Shown here one piece after another: positions 58,701-64,000 of a stretch of 64,000 nucleotides of DNA. Each line of letters opens with the position of its first letter. The first letter of the stretch is position 1. Source of the stretch: Bactericera cockerelli (Eukaryota > Arthropoda > Insecta > Hemiptera > Triozidae); contig CM044957.1 in assembly GCA_024516035.1 (NCBI GenBank), positions 3,941,017 to 4,005,016 of the forward strand. The letters run 5' to 3'. The translations under genes were made by a program, and so were the position numbers. The notes under the pieces were generated by a model. That model saw nothing but the letters and a program-made list of their open reading frames with translations, did no database searches and had not been told where the DNA came from.

Positions 58701-61700
58701 TGTTCTAGTTGGAAATTAAGAGACATCTTTTATTTGCAATAACACCCTTTCTTCTCGTCTATCCTGGTAGCTCAGTGATAAAGGCGTCACCGTCGTTCTC
58801 GTAAACCAGAGGACGCGGGTTTGAAACCCAGCCAGGACAAAAGTTTCTGACTTTATAATAATAATAAGACTCCGTAGGTTAGGTGGTTGAAAATGCTTTG
58901 AGCATTAACCTCGCCTGATGTGGTTACCTTCCACTAAAGAGTATTATTATTATTATTATCTCTTTGAACATTCTTAAGAACTGTCAACTCAGTTGGTGTT
59001 TTGGTTTTCTTCGTGTTTCAAGCTAATAATAATAAAAATATCACCTTATTTATACTGCCCGATAGGACTATTAAGTCCCATTTTTTCAGCTGTAAGCCCA
59101 AGACGTATTATCATGTGCTAAAAATCCCAAATGGGAGGATAACTTCCCAGGTCCCGGATGGGTTTCGAACCCACGACCTCTGAAATCTCTGAGTTCACAG
59201 AGTGCCGCCTTTACCACTGAGCTACCCAAATAAAAGAGATAGACAAGCTAATCGGCATCTTTCAATCCCCCCCCTCTCCCCCCAGCACGCTGGAGTGACC
59301 TCATCTCGCAAGGTTTCGACCACCTCCGCCTCCTCTTCGTCAACTCCATCATCCCCGCCGTCATGCACATGTACGGTTTCGCCAGCTACATGTCCAGTGT
59401 GCCGGAGATTCGGACACTCCTGGAGTGGCAGTACGTGGACAACGTTCCGTCGGGAGATGTGCATGCCTTGCTCTCCAAGATACTGGACGTGAGTAAACAC
59501 TGTGGGGGTTGGGTGGAAGAGAATGCCTCAGGCATTAACTTCGCCCCAGATTGCAAAACAATTGTAATTAAAAATCAATATTGATCTTTTTTTTCAAGTT
59601 TTTTTTTAAAATTTATTTATTGTTCCTAAATTTTTGTTGATGATTGTTTTGTAAAAAAAAAAAAAAAAGTTTAAATAAATAAGTGGAAGAGAATGCCAGA
59701 TGGCCAGGTATAATGTGTCGTCGGGGGATGTGCATGCCTTGCTCTCCAAGATACTAGACGTGAGTAAGCACTGTGGGGGTTGGGTGGAAGAGAATGCCAG
59801 ACAGACAGGTACAATGTGCCGTCGGGGGATGTGTATGCCTTGCTCTCCAAGATACTAGACGTGAGTAAGCACTATGGGGGTTGGGTGGAAGAGAATGCCA
59901 GACAAACAGGTATAATGTGCCGTCGCGTCGGGGGATGTGCATGCCTTGCTCTCCAAGATACTAGACGTGAGTAAGCACTGTGGGGGTTGGGTGGAAGCGA
60001 ATGCCAGACGGCCTGGTACAATATGCCGTCGGGGGATGTGCATGCCTTGCTCTCCAAGATACTAGACGTGAGTAAGCACTGTGGGGGTTGGGTGGAAGAG
60101 ATTGCCAGGTACAATATGCTGTCGGGGGATGTGCATGCCTTGCTCTCCAAGATACTAGACGTGAGTAAGCACTGTGGGGGTTGGGTGGAAGAGATTGCCA
60201 GGTACAATGTGCCGTCGGGGGATGTGCATGCCTTGCTCTCCAAGATACTAGACGTGAGTAAGCACTGTGGGGGTTGGGTGGAAGAGATTGCCAGGTACAA
60301 TATGCTGTCGGGGGATGTGCATGCCTTGCTCTCCAAGATACTAGACGTGAGTAAGCACTGTGGGGGTTGGGTGGAAGAGATTGCCAGGTACAATGTGCCG
60401 TCGGGGGATGTGCATGCCTTGCTCTCCAAGATACTAGACGTGAGTAAACACTGTGGGGGTTGGGTGGGAGAGAATGCCAGACGGACAATTACAATGTGTC
60501 GTCGGGGGATGTGCATGCCTTGCTCTCCAAGATACTAGACGTGAGTAAACACTGTGGGGGTTGGATGGAAGAGATTGCCAGACGGCCATTTACGATCCCC
60601 AGCGGGAAAGGAATTTTTCTGCTCTGTACTTGGATGTTCGGGGTCCACTCATACCTCGTGAGAAAAAATAAGCTATTTGTATGAGTAACGTCCAGTGACG
60701 GCATTACCAGAGTATAAAGAAATAAATATAATGGAATAATTCGAAAAGTAAAAGAGGCTCTTAGGAATGCTGCGCTACCCACAAAAATTGTAAAGAGGAC
60801 TTGTGCTTCACCACAAATAAAACCATACATAGAATTTCTAATATTAGAAATCGGAAGTATTTTGTTCGTTTTGGTAAAAAAAATATTTTCCCACTGTGTC
60901 GACAGTTCTTCACAGACGCTCAATACCGGGCCCCGTACGAACTCCAGCTGAAACTCCTGACCAAGCACTCGGGCGACAACACAGGCGCGGTCTACGCCTA
61001 CCAGTTTGAGCAGACCAGCCCTGATCTGTACAGCAAACTGGTCAACATCAGTGGTAAGTAATTGTCAACAATTAAAAAAAAAGGTGAGTGTTTCACAGCC
61101 GTTTTTATTTCGTAGCCATAACACAAACGTCTACAGCCGTACTGTAGACGCTTGTGGTCTGTGTTGTAGCTTGCCCATCCCATAGTATGCCTCCCCTCTG
61201 ATGGGGGAGAAGACCTATTTATGGCCGAGTCGAGATGCGTGTGGCAAATTTTCTCTACGGAAAACTCTAAACTTCGCAGAAATTTACTCCGCACTCCGCA
61301 AAATTAAAGCTTTGTGGAATAAAACACGAAAATTACTCTCAAATCACTCCGGAAATTTTTTTGCAAAAGTATTTCAGGAACAGAAATTGGATTTGCGGAG
61401 CCAATCCTCGCTTTCAAGAACAGGGCCCTGTTCCTGGAACAGTGAGATTCCAGCTACACATCTTTTTAATTTAGGTTTCAACTGCATGCTCGTATTATGA
61501 CAGGGATTTTACCCGCCATTCGCTGGAAACTCACAAACCTGCTATTCAAATTAACCTCACCCAGCCTGAGTGTGGCCGGGGATAATCAGCATCACACGGG
61601 TTGGAATTTGAATGGTCACCCATCCAAGTCCTAGCCTTGCAAGACGTTTAGAACAGTAAGTTCACTAACAGAACAGTAGCCCGTTCCAGAAACACTCTCA

Positions 61701-62304
61701 AAATCTCCGTTTCAACTGTCACACAACGCACTCTTTAATGCGTTCAAATTAACCAACCAGAGTGAGTTGTGTGACGGTTGAAATGGAGAATCGGGGATTT
61801 TGAGAGTGGAGAATTTCTGGAATGGGCTATTACTGGTGTATTCGGCATGGCATCAACGCTGGCTACCAGCGTTGAACAGCGAGAAGACCAGTGTCTCGCT
61901 AGAGGACTATAAACAGAGAACAGACTAGCCAACCCTTACAAGCCAGGCTACCTTGCAGTTTTCTAAGGGTTTAATGGCTTATAAAGAAAAGTCCAAGTCC
62001 TCATGATGGTTGATCGCACATGGAAATATGTGGTTCAGGACGAGCCAACTTTGAAATAAAGGTGGCTGGAGACCATCACTCACCCCTCCAGCTGAATCCA
62101 AGCTGGTTACAACAACAACAACCAGCTTCACTTCTATTTCCCTCCTGTCCCAGGCATGTTCCAAGGCTGCGGGCATGGCCAGGAGCTCATCTACCTGTTT
62201 GGTCCGGCCCTGATGCAGCAGGTCACTGGCCGGAGGTTCACCCCCAATGAGGAGAGGCTGAGTGTCATCGTGAGGCGCCTCTGGTCAGAGTTCATGAGGC
62301 TTGG
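49592..62304 (+). CDS. Secreted carboxylesterase/cholinesterase-like protein, ten exons, 3' end not in window
   Basis: Ten exons with consistent phases encode about 538 residues of the alpha/beta-hydrolase carboxylesterase type-B family (usually 540-600). In order: signal peptide (preferred start ATG 49649, [19 protein letters not shown]), [16 protein letters not shown], the [13 protein letters not shown] disulfide motif, the oxyanion-loop region [35 protein letters not shown], nucleophile elbow [24 protein letters not shown] with the acidic triad residue, and [12 protein letters not shown] with the catalytic His. Ser, Glu and His are all present. However, the oxyanion HGGG is replaced by F-E-G-E-G, and the elbow has His where active esterases usually have Glu. 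Exons: 49592-49762, 51533-51625, 53575-53727, 54647-54794, 55814-55999, 56973-57168, 58018-58180, 59286-59488, 60906-61053, 62154-62304. Exon 6 holds a one-base frameshift. The arrays at exons 6-8 are described separately. Substrate and clade cannot be assigned; a juvenile-hormone esterase role is not supported. Confidence 0.88.
49905..50865. repeat. 83-bp minisatellite in esterase intron 1
   Basis: About eleven copies of a unit with 'agtatttgagacaagtttga', 'tcaaaacagtgttgtcatac', 'tttcaattcagtgattc' and 'gtcgagatttta'. The last motif also occurs in the exon 1 donor region (gtGAGTCGAGATTTTA, 49763-49780). Confidence 0.92.
50988..51478. mobile_element. MITE M1 copy split by SINE-A, in esterase intron 1
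   Basis: Left half 'gccgaattatgaaacagaat..gataaatgagctgtggttag' (50988-51127) and right end 'taatcctgttttataattcg' (51453-51475) belong to one M1 copy. SINE-A lies between. Confidence 0.7.
51128..51430 (+). mobile_element. SINE-A, complete copy with a tRNA-Gly-like head
   Basis: The head 'gcgcgatagctcagtggtta', 'gcactcgcttgccat' and B box GGGTTCGATCCCCCG resembles tRNA-Gly(GCC). Body 'gacccagcacctaaatggga', 'gaggggaggcatactacggg', 'catggctacaagataaaa'. Flanks are M1 MITE sequence. Confidence 0.8.
51533..51625 (+). CDS. Esterase exon 2
   Basis: 31 codons, phase 0 to 0, acceptor tgtttccag, donor GCG|gtgagt. Encodes [19 protein letters not shown], the family's G-[IV]-P-Y-A-x-P-P block. Confidence 0.9.
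51678..52528. mobile_element. 851-bp palindromic MITE in esterase intron 2, TA target site
   Basis: Ends CAGGGTGGGGCAAAAGTCTGG and its complement are flanked by TA on both sides (51676-51677 and 52529-52530). The arms, about 420 bp each, are inverted repeats, so the transcript could fold into a long hairpin. Non-coding, related in its termini to the 3.6-kb element. Confidence 0.85.
52900..53092 (+). mobile_element. SINE-E, complete copy (esterase intron 2)
   Basis: tRNA-like head 'ccttggcctagcggtagcat', B-box-like GGGTTAGAATCCTGG, body 'gacaattggggtagttgtac' and 'cgaccagtggcggcataacg'. Its continuation (to about 53300) is followed by SINE-B. Confidence 0.75.
53327..53485 (+). mobile_element. 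SINE-B copy (esterase intron 2)
   Basis: 'cgatctcattagcttgatcg', GGTTCAAGTCCCGG, 'gttgtgatatcacgaaagtg'. SINE-E-like sequence resumes after it ('cattagcattagttctcata'), so SINE-B inserted into SINE-E. Confidence 0.78.
53575..53727 (+). CDS. Esterase exon 3
   Basis: 51 codons, phase 0 to 0, with acceptor ccacccccccag. Holds [20 protein letters not shown] and the conserved Cys motif [13 protein letters not shown]. Markedly GC-rich. Confidence 0.92.
54431..54622 (-). mobile_element. SINE-F copy just upstream of esterase exon 4
   Basis: Tail at 54431-54530, B box (plus 'ggattcgaaccaacggatcc') near 54575, cut at 54620, only 27 bp before exon 4. An ORF running from SINE into exon is spurious at its start. 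Confidence 0.78.
54647..54794 (+). CDS. Esterase exon 4 (oxyanion-loop region)
   Basis: 148 nt, phase 0 to 1, acceptor gtttcggatttcag, donor TTCG|gtaaga. Encodes [14 protein letters not shown], where H-G-G-G is expected, and [12 protein letters not shown]. Confidence 0.92.
55814..55999 (+). CDS. Esterase exon 5 (nucleophile elbow)
   Basis: 186 nt, phase 1 to 1. [38 protein letters not shown] with the presumed catalytic Ser, then MVSPKTAG. Donor gcgG|gtgagt. Confidence 0.93.
56110..56342 (-). mobile_element. SINE-B copy in esterase intron 5, with an internal insertion
   Basis: Tail ('cactttcgtgatatcacaac', 56130-56165) and head ('ccttatcgatgaagctactg', 56310-56340) are separated by about 90 bp of extra A-rich sequence. 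Confidence 0.68.
56446..56700 (+). mobile_element. SINE-S (5S-derived), complete copy with target duplication (esterase intron 5)
   Basis: Plus orientation. 5S-like head from 56449 ('gccagcgtcgatggcacgtt', 'ttaagcaacgtccagtaagg', 'gacttaaggttaggttgggt'), body 'actcaggctgggtgaggata', tail 'aatgttaaaccaac'. AATGACAC occurs at 56438-56445 and 56701-56708. Confidence 0.85.
56973..57168 (+). CDS. Esterase exon 6, with a one-base frameshift
   Basis: Acceptor ttgtttccag. Encodes [17 protein letters not shown], then ARSL, where the frame breaks near 57073. The expected LGC is recovered only if one G is restored in 'cctggctgcc'. The other frame then continues [20 protein letters not shown] and VRAFETQYR to donor AGG|gtgagt at 57169. 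With that base the exon is 197 nt and its phase (1 to 0) fits both neighbours, so a base-calling loss is likely. Confidence 0.85.
57131..57480. repeat. 51-bp tandem array spanning the exon 6 donor (7 copies)
   Basis: The unit 'gaggtggtcagggcctttga', 'gacgcaatacag', 'ggtgagttgtatcactagt' is the last 33 bases of exon 6, its 5' splice site and about 18 intron bases. Copies start at 57136, 57187, 57238, 57289, 57340, 57393 and 57444. Spacing is 51 except 53 before the sixth. Six of seven keep a gtgagt or gtaagt donor. Confidence 0.95.
57790..57955 (+). mobile_element. SINE-S/T body fragment (esterase intron 6)
   Basis: 'gatgctggcattccggcccg' to 'agcgacgttaaaccaaactt' and an A tail. The head is missing. 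Confidence 0.65.
58018..58180 (+). CDS. Esterase exon 7 (acidic triad residue)
   Basis: 163 nt, phase 0 to 1, acceptor cttgttccag. Encodes [35 protein letters not shown], then TSHEGAISV, where the Glu before Gly is the family's acidic triad member. Donor GTGG|gtaact lies inside the 21-bp array. Confidence 0.92.
58177..58375. repeat. 21-bp tandem array spanning the exon 7 donor (about 9 copies)
   Basis: The unit GTGGGTAACTATTATTGTGCT begins with the last four exon bases and the donor. It is open in the exon frame as repeated VGNYYCA. Every full copy carries the same G|GTAACT site. Confidence 0.95.
58760..58962 (+). mobile_element. SINE-C head and SINE-F (plus orientation) in esterase intron 7
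   Basis: 58763-58840: tRNA-like 'cctggtagctcagtgataaa' with B box GGGTTTGAAACCCAG. 58853-58962: SINE-F tail, reversed relative to the other copies ('atgctttgagcattaacctc'). Confidence 0.65.
59045..59230 (-). mobile_element. SINE-C, near-complete copy (esterase intron 7)
   Basis: Minus strand: 'gctcagtggtaaaggcggca', B box GGGTTCGAAACCCATCC, then 'ttatcctcccatttgggatt'. It ends about 55 bp before exon 8. Confidence 0.75.
59286..59488 (+). CDS. Esterase exon 8
   Basis: 203 nt, phase 1 to 0, acceptor ctctccccccag. Encodes [52 protein letters not shown] and SKILD. Donor GAC|gtgagt. Its last 58 bases seed the array that follows. Confidence 0.9.
59431..60575. repeat. Approximately 93-bp tandem array spanning the exon 8 donor (10 copies including the exon)
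   Basis: The unit holds exon 8's 3' end ('gatgtgcatgccttgctctc', 'aagatact.gac'), the gtgagta donor, 'cactgtgggggttgggtgg' and 'aagagattgccagg'. 'ctctccaagatact' occurs at 59471, 59742, 59842, 59949, 60050, 60142, 60236, 60329, 60422 and 60522. The first interval is long because of a LINE-tail insert (59528-59690). Inner units are 92-94 bp and the frame through 59987-60538 stays open. Confidence 0.95.
59500..59692 (+). mobile_element. LINE-tail repeat T1 in intron 8
   Basis: 'ggttgggtggaagagaatgc', 'ggcattaacttcgcccc', AT-rich tail with a 16-A run at about 59653. Its first bases are also part of every unit of the exon 8 array. Confidence 0.65.
60590..60828 (+). mobile_element. SINE-D, 5'-truncated copy (esterase intron 8)
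   Basis: From 'gatccccagcgggaaaggaa' (end of the B box) to 'gtgcttcaccacaaataaaa'. The body matches the 24.93-kb copy. Confidence 0.75.
60906..61053 (+). CDS. Esterase exon 9
   Basis: 148 nt, phase 0 to 1, acceptor ctgtgtcgacag, donor AGTG|gtaagt. Encodes [39 protein letters not shown] and VNIS. Confidence 0.92.
61083..61205 (-). mobile_element. SINE-A 3' body fragment (esterase intron 9)
   Basis: Minus strand: 'cagaggggaggcatactatg', 'gatgggcaagctacaacaca' and the tail 'gttatggctacgaaataaaa'. Confidence 0.72.
61460..61868 (-). mobile_element. SINE-S (5S-derived) copy interrupted by a small MITE (esterase intron 9)
   Basis: Body (61470-61580) and the 5S-derived block 'atccaagtcctagccttgca' are separated from the 5' head ('tgtattcggcatggcatcaa', 'cgctggct') by the insert at 61674-61835. 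Confidence 0.7.
61674..61835. mobile_element. 162-bp inverted-repeat MITE (family M2)
   Basis: Left 'cagtagcccgttccagaaa' and right 'tttctggaatgggctattactg'-type ends are inverted, and the arms continue through 'actctcaaaatc' and 'caactgtcacacaac'. It lies within the SINE-S head. The superfamily is unknown. Confidence 0.7.
62154..62304 (+). CDS. Esterase exon 10 (catalytic His)
   Basis: 151 nt, phase 1 to 2, acceptor cctcctgtcccag, donor TTGG|gtgagt. Encodes [20 protein letters not shown] with the His of the triad, then [17 protein letters not shown]. The family's last 30-60 residues should follow in another exon, which I do not find before the window ends. Confidence 0.92.
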
Positions 62305-62530
62305 GTGAGTGTAGCACATTGCATAATTACTCGGAATTGTCGGGCGCGCATAGAAATTATCTCTTGAGATAAGCTCGATTTGAGTTATAGTCTAGTACCG
62401 TGGGCTTTTAAAACGGAAAGTTTTGATTTTTGGTACCATAGTGTATTTTGAACTGCTGAACACGAATCTGAGGTTTTCTGTCGTTTTGATCAAAAGTTCA
62501 AATTTTTTTCCATCGAAGTTATTAAATTAA

Positions 62531-63232
62531 AAGAGTGGAACTAAAGAACAACTTACCATCGATTCGATCATAACCAAACAAGCAAAGATAAAATCAAGAA
62601 ATATATCGATGGCCTGGGTGGACTACCGAAAGGCGTATGATATGATCCCCCATACGTGGTTGCTGAAAATCTTGGAAATTTATAAAATTGATAGCAAAAT
62701 TATACATTTTTTTGAAGCAACTATGAAAAATTGGTGTACAGAGTTGTCATTGAATGTTCCATCAAGTAACAATGTAATAAGAACAGACAAAATCAAATTA
62801 AAATCCGGAATCTTTCAAGGTGATAGCTATAGCAGCCTTTGGTTTTGTTTAGCTATAAATCCCATCAGCAACATACTCAATGCACACCCATATGGCTACA
62901 AACTCAATAAATCAGCCGAGTCTAAAATATCACATCTTTTTTATATGGACGATTTAAAACTATATGCACATGACCAAAATCAACTCCAAAGTCAACTAGA
63001 AATCGTTAATAAAATTAGTAAAGATATATGTATGGAATTTGGACTGGAAAAATGCAAGATTTTAAATGTCAAACAAGGAAAAATTACCACATCCGAAAAC
63101 ATTAAACTTATGGATGATACTGAATTCCACAAACTCGAAGCTGATGAAACGTACAAGTACCTTGGAATCCAGCAAAACCTAAATATAAATGATACCAAAA
63201 TAAAAAAGACTTTCACTGATTTGTTTGTTCCC
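62531..63232 (+). pseudogene. LINE reverse-transcriptase fragment (5' and 3' truncated)
   Basis: The frame opens at about 62531 with KSGTKEQLTIDSI (a G-T-x-x-Q-L motif before palm strand 1), then MAWVDYRKAYDMIPHTWLL, GIFQGDS (fingers/palm), HLFYMDDLKLYA (the Y-x-D-D catalytic box as YMDD) and ETYKYLGIQQ (thumb). This is the non-LTR reverse-transcriptase order. The upstream region and the C-terminus are absent: homology stops near 63230, where unrelated sequence begins. The exact clade is uncertain. It sits about 230 bp past esterase exon 10, on the same strand, probably inside its last intron or 3' of the gene. Confidence 0.88.
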
Positions 63233-63258
63233 GCATATTCATATTCCCGCAGCTGACA

Positions 63259-63546
63259 CCCCATAGACCTGTCCACTCTACGACTCTGAATTCAAATTCA
63301 TTACTCGAAACTCCAAATATACCTGATCATATTCAACAAATAATTAATAATGAACCAAATTCTTCATCTGATTACTATAGAATCACCCACATAAGCAACT
63401 CTACGGTCCAAGCCAACACTAGCTATCAATCCCAACGTAATGAATCCAGCATACTTCTAACCAGTCCTATCTTACGTATTGAACCAGGATATAACCGCTC
63501 TTCTCCGACAAATTTCAAAGATTCAGGCCATACCACAAAAACCTAA
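63259..63546 (+). pseudogene. Candidate LINE ORF1 C-terminal segment
   Basis: 95 codons open to TAA at 63544, polar and Ser/Asn/Thr-rich (e.g. NSNSLLETPNIPDHIQQI), with no domain seen. It is called only because it abuts and overlaps the endonuclease frame in the layout of a two-ORF LINE. Confidence 0.45.
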
Positions 63547-64000
63547 TATCCAATAAATTTAGACATTTTAAAAATGACGTCATCAATTCCTCAACGAGAA
63601 ATATTAACAATCTAATTTTTATAAAACCTAAAAAATTCACCAATACATTAAACGCCTATTACCAAAATGTACGCGGATTAAAGAGTAAGCTTAGAAATCT
63701 CACTTGTAACATACCATTATCTGACTTTGATTTGTACTTTTTTACTGAGACGTGGCTAAACACTTCAATAAATAACTCAGAACTTGGGTTCGACAATTTT
63801 AATGTTTTCAGATTAGATCGCAACGAAAACAACTCCACCCACAAAGAAGGGGGAGGAGTATTAATTGCAGTGAAAAAACACATTATCTGCAAAGTATTAA
63901 CTTTAACAAAGAACAATCTCGAAACTATATTCTTGTCATTAAAATTGGGATCGATTAAAATTATTATCAATTGTACCTATATTCCTCCTAACTCACCAAC
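63495..64000 (+). CDS. LINE ORF2 N-terminal endonuclease, cut by window edge
   Basis: Open from the codon after TAA 63492-63494 to the window edge. It encodes an apurinic-like endonuclease N-terminus: AYYQNVRGLKSK (N-x-R-G-L), DLYFFTETWL (E-T-W catalytic Glu), FRLDRNE and GGGVLIAVKKH (R-x-D-R...G-G-G-V), as in jockey/CR1/I-type LINEs. There is no AUG upstream of the domain in this frame. It overlaps the candidate ORF1 by 52 nt in the -1 frame. This is a separate element from the reverse-transcriptase fragment just upstream. Confidence 0.85.

Noticed and set aside
59872..60516. 214-residue minus-strand frame with [13 protein letters not shown] repeats
   Set aside because: It is the antisense of the exon 8 donor array; the sense strand is clearly exon-derived.
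49592..62304. Assigning the esterase as a juvenile hormone esterase or acetylcholinesterase
   Set aside because: The diagnostic GQSAG (JHE) and GESAG with the AChE choline-site residues are not present; the elbow is GHSAG and the oxyanion motif is altered.

Overview
This is a repeat-dominated piece of an animal nuclear genome, most likely an insect. The evidence is intron-containing genes with GT-AG junctions, several tRNA-headed and 5S-headed SINE families, MITEs of hAT, piggyBac and TA-target type, LINE fragments and very long (AG)n/(CT)n tracts. A sap-feeding hemipteran is a guess I cannot test. Four protein genes can be assembled by hand from splice sites and family motifs. Nearly every other long open frame is low-complexity or minisatellite translation.

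Layout. 1-554: first two coding exons of a MADF-domain gene (minus strand) running off the left edge. 0.6-37 kb: no supported protein gene. It holds a hAT-type MITE, a 1.6-kb palindromic element, SINEs, LINE-tail repeats, a chain of minisatellites (7.5, 9.4, 10.6, 12.2-13.1, 18.2, 20.1-20.6, 22.4, 25.2-26.0, 28.4-29.2, 33.2-33.7 and 34.7-35.1 kb) and long pyrimidine or purine tracts. 37.9-39.0 kb: SAP18 (plus), two exons. 40.8-42.7 kb: NDUFAF4 (minus), three exons, convergent with SAP18. 43-49 kb: MITEs, SINEs and a 5'-truncated LINE, many nested in one another. 49.6-62.3 kb: ten exons of a secreted carboxylesterase/cholinesterase-like gene (plus). Its terminal exon lies outside the window or was not recognised. 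62.5-64.0 kb: a LINE reverse-transcriptase fragment followed by the 5' part of a second LINE.

The genes have no evident shared pathway: a MADF DNA-binding protein, a Sin3/exon-junction cofactor, a mitochondrial complex I assembly factor and a secreted esterase. SAP18, NDUFAF4 and esterase exon 6 together carry six single-base indels, nearly all in short C or G runs. This points to consensus-sequence errors rather than three independent pseudogenes.

The most unusual structure is in the esterase gene. Three consecutive exons (6, 7 and 8) each end in a tandem array whose unit spans the exon 3' end and its 5' splice site. The basic units (51, 21 and about 93 bp) are all multiples of three, and open reading continues through the exon-intron boundary into the arrays. 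Coordinates of dispersed repeats are hand-aligned and may be off by some tens of bases.
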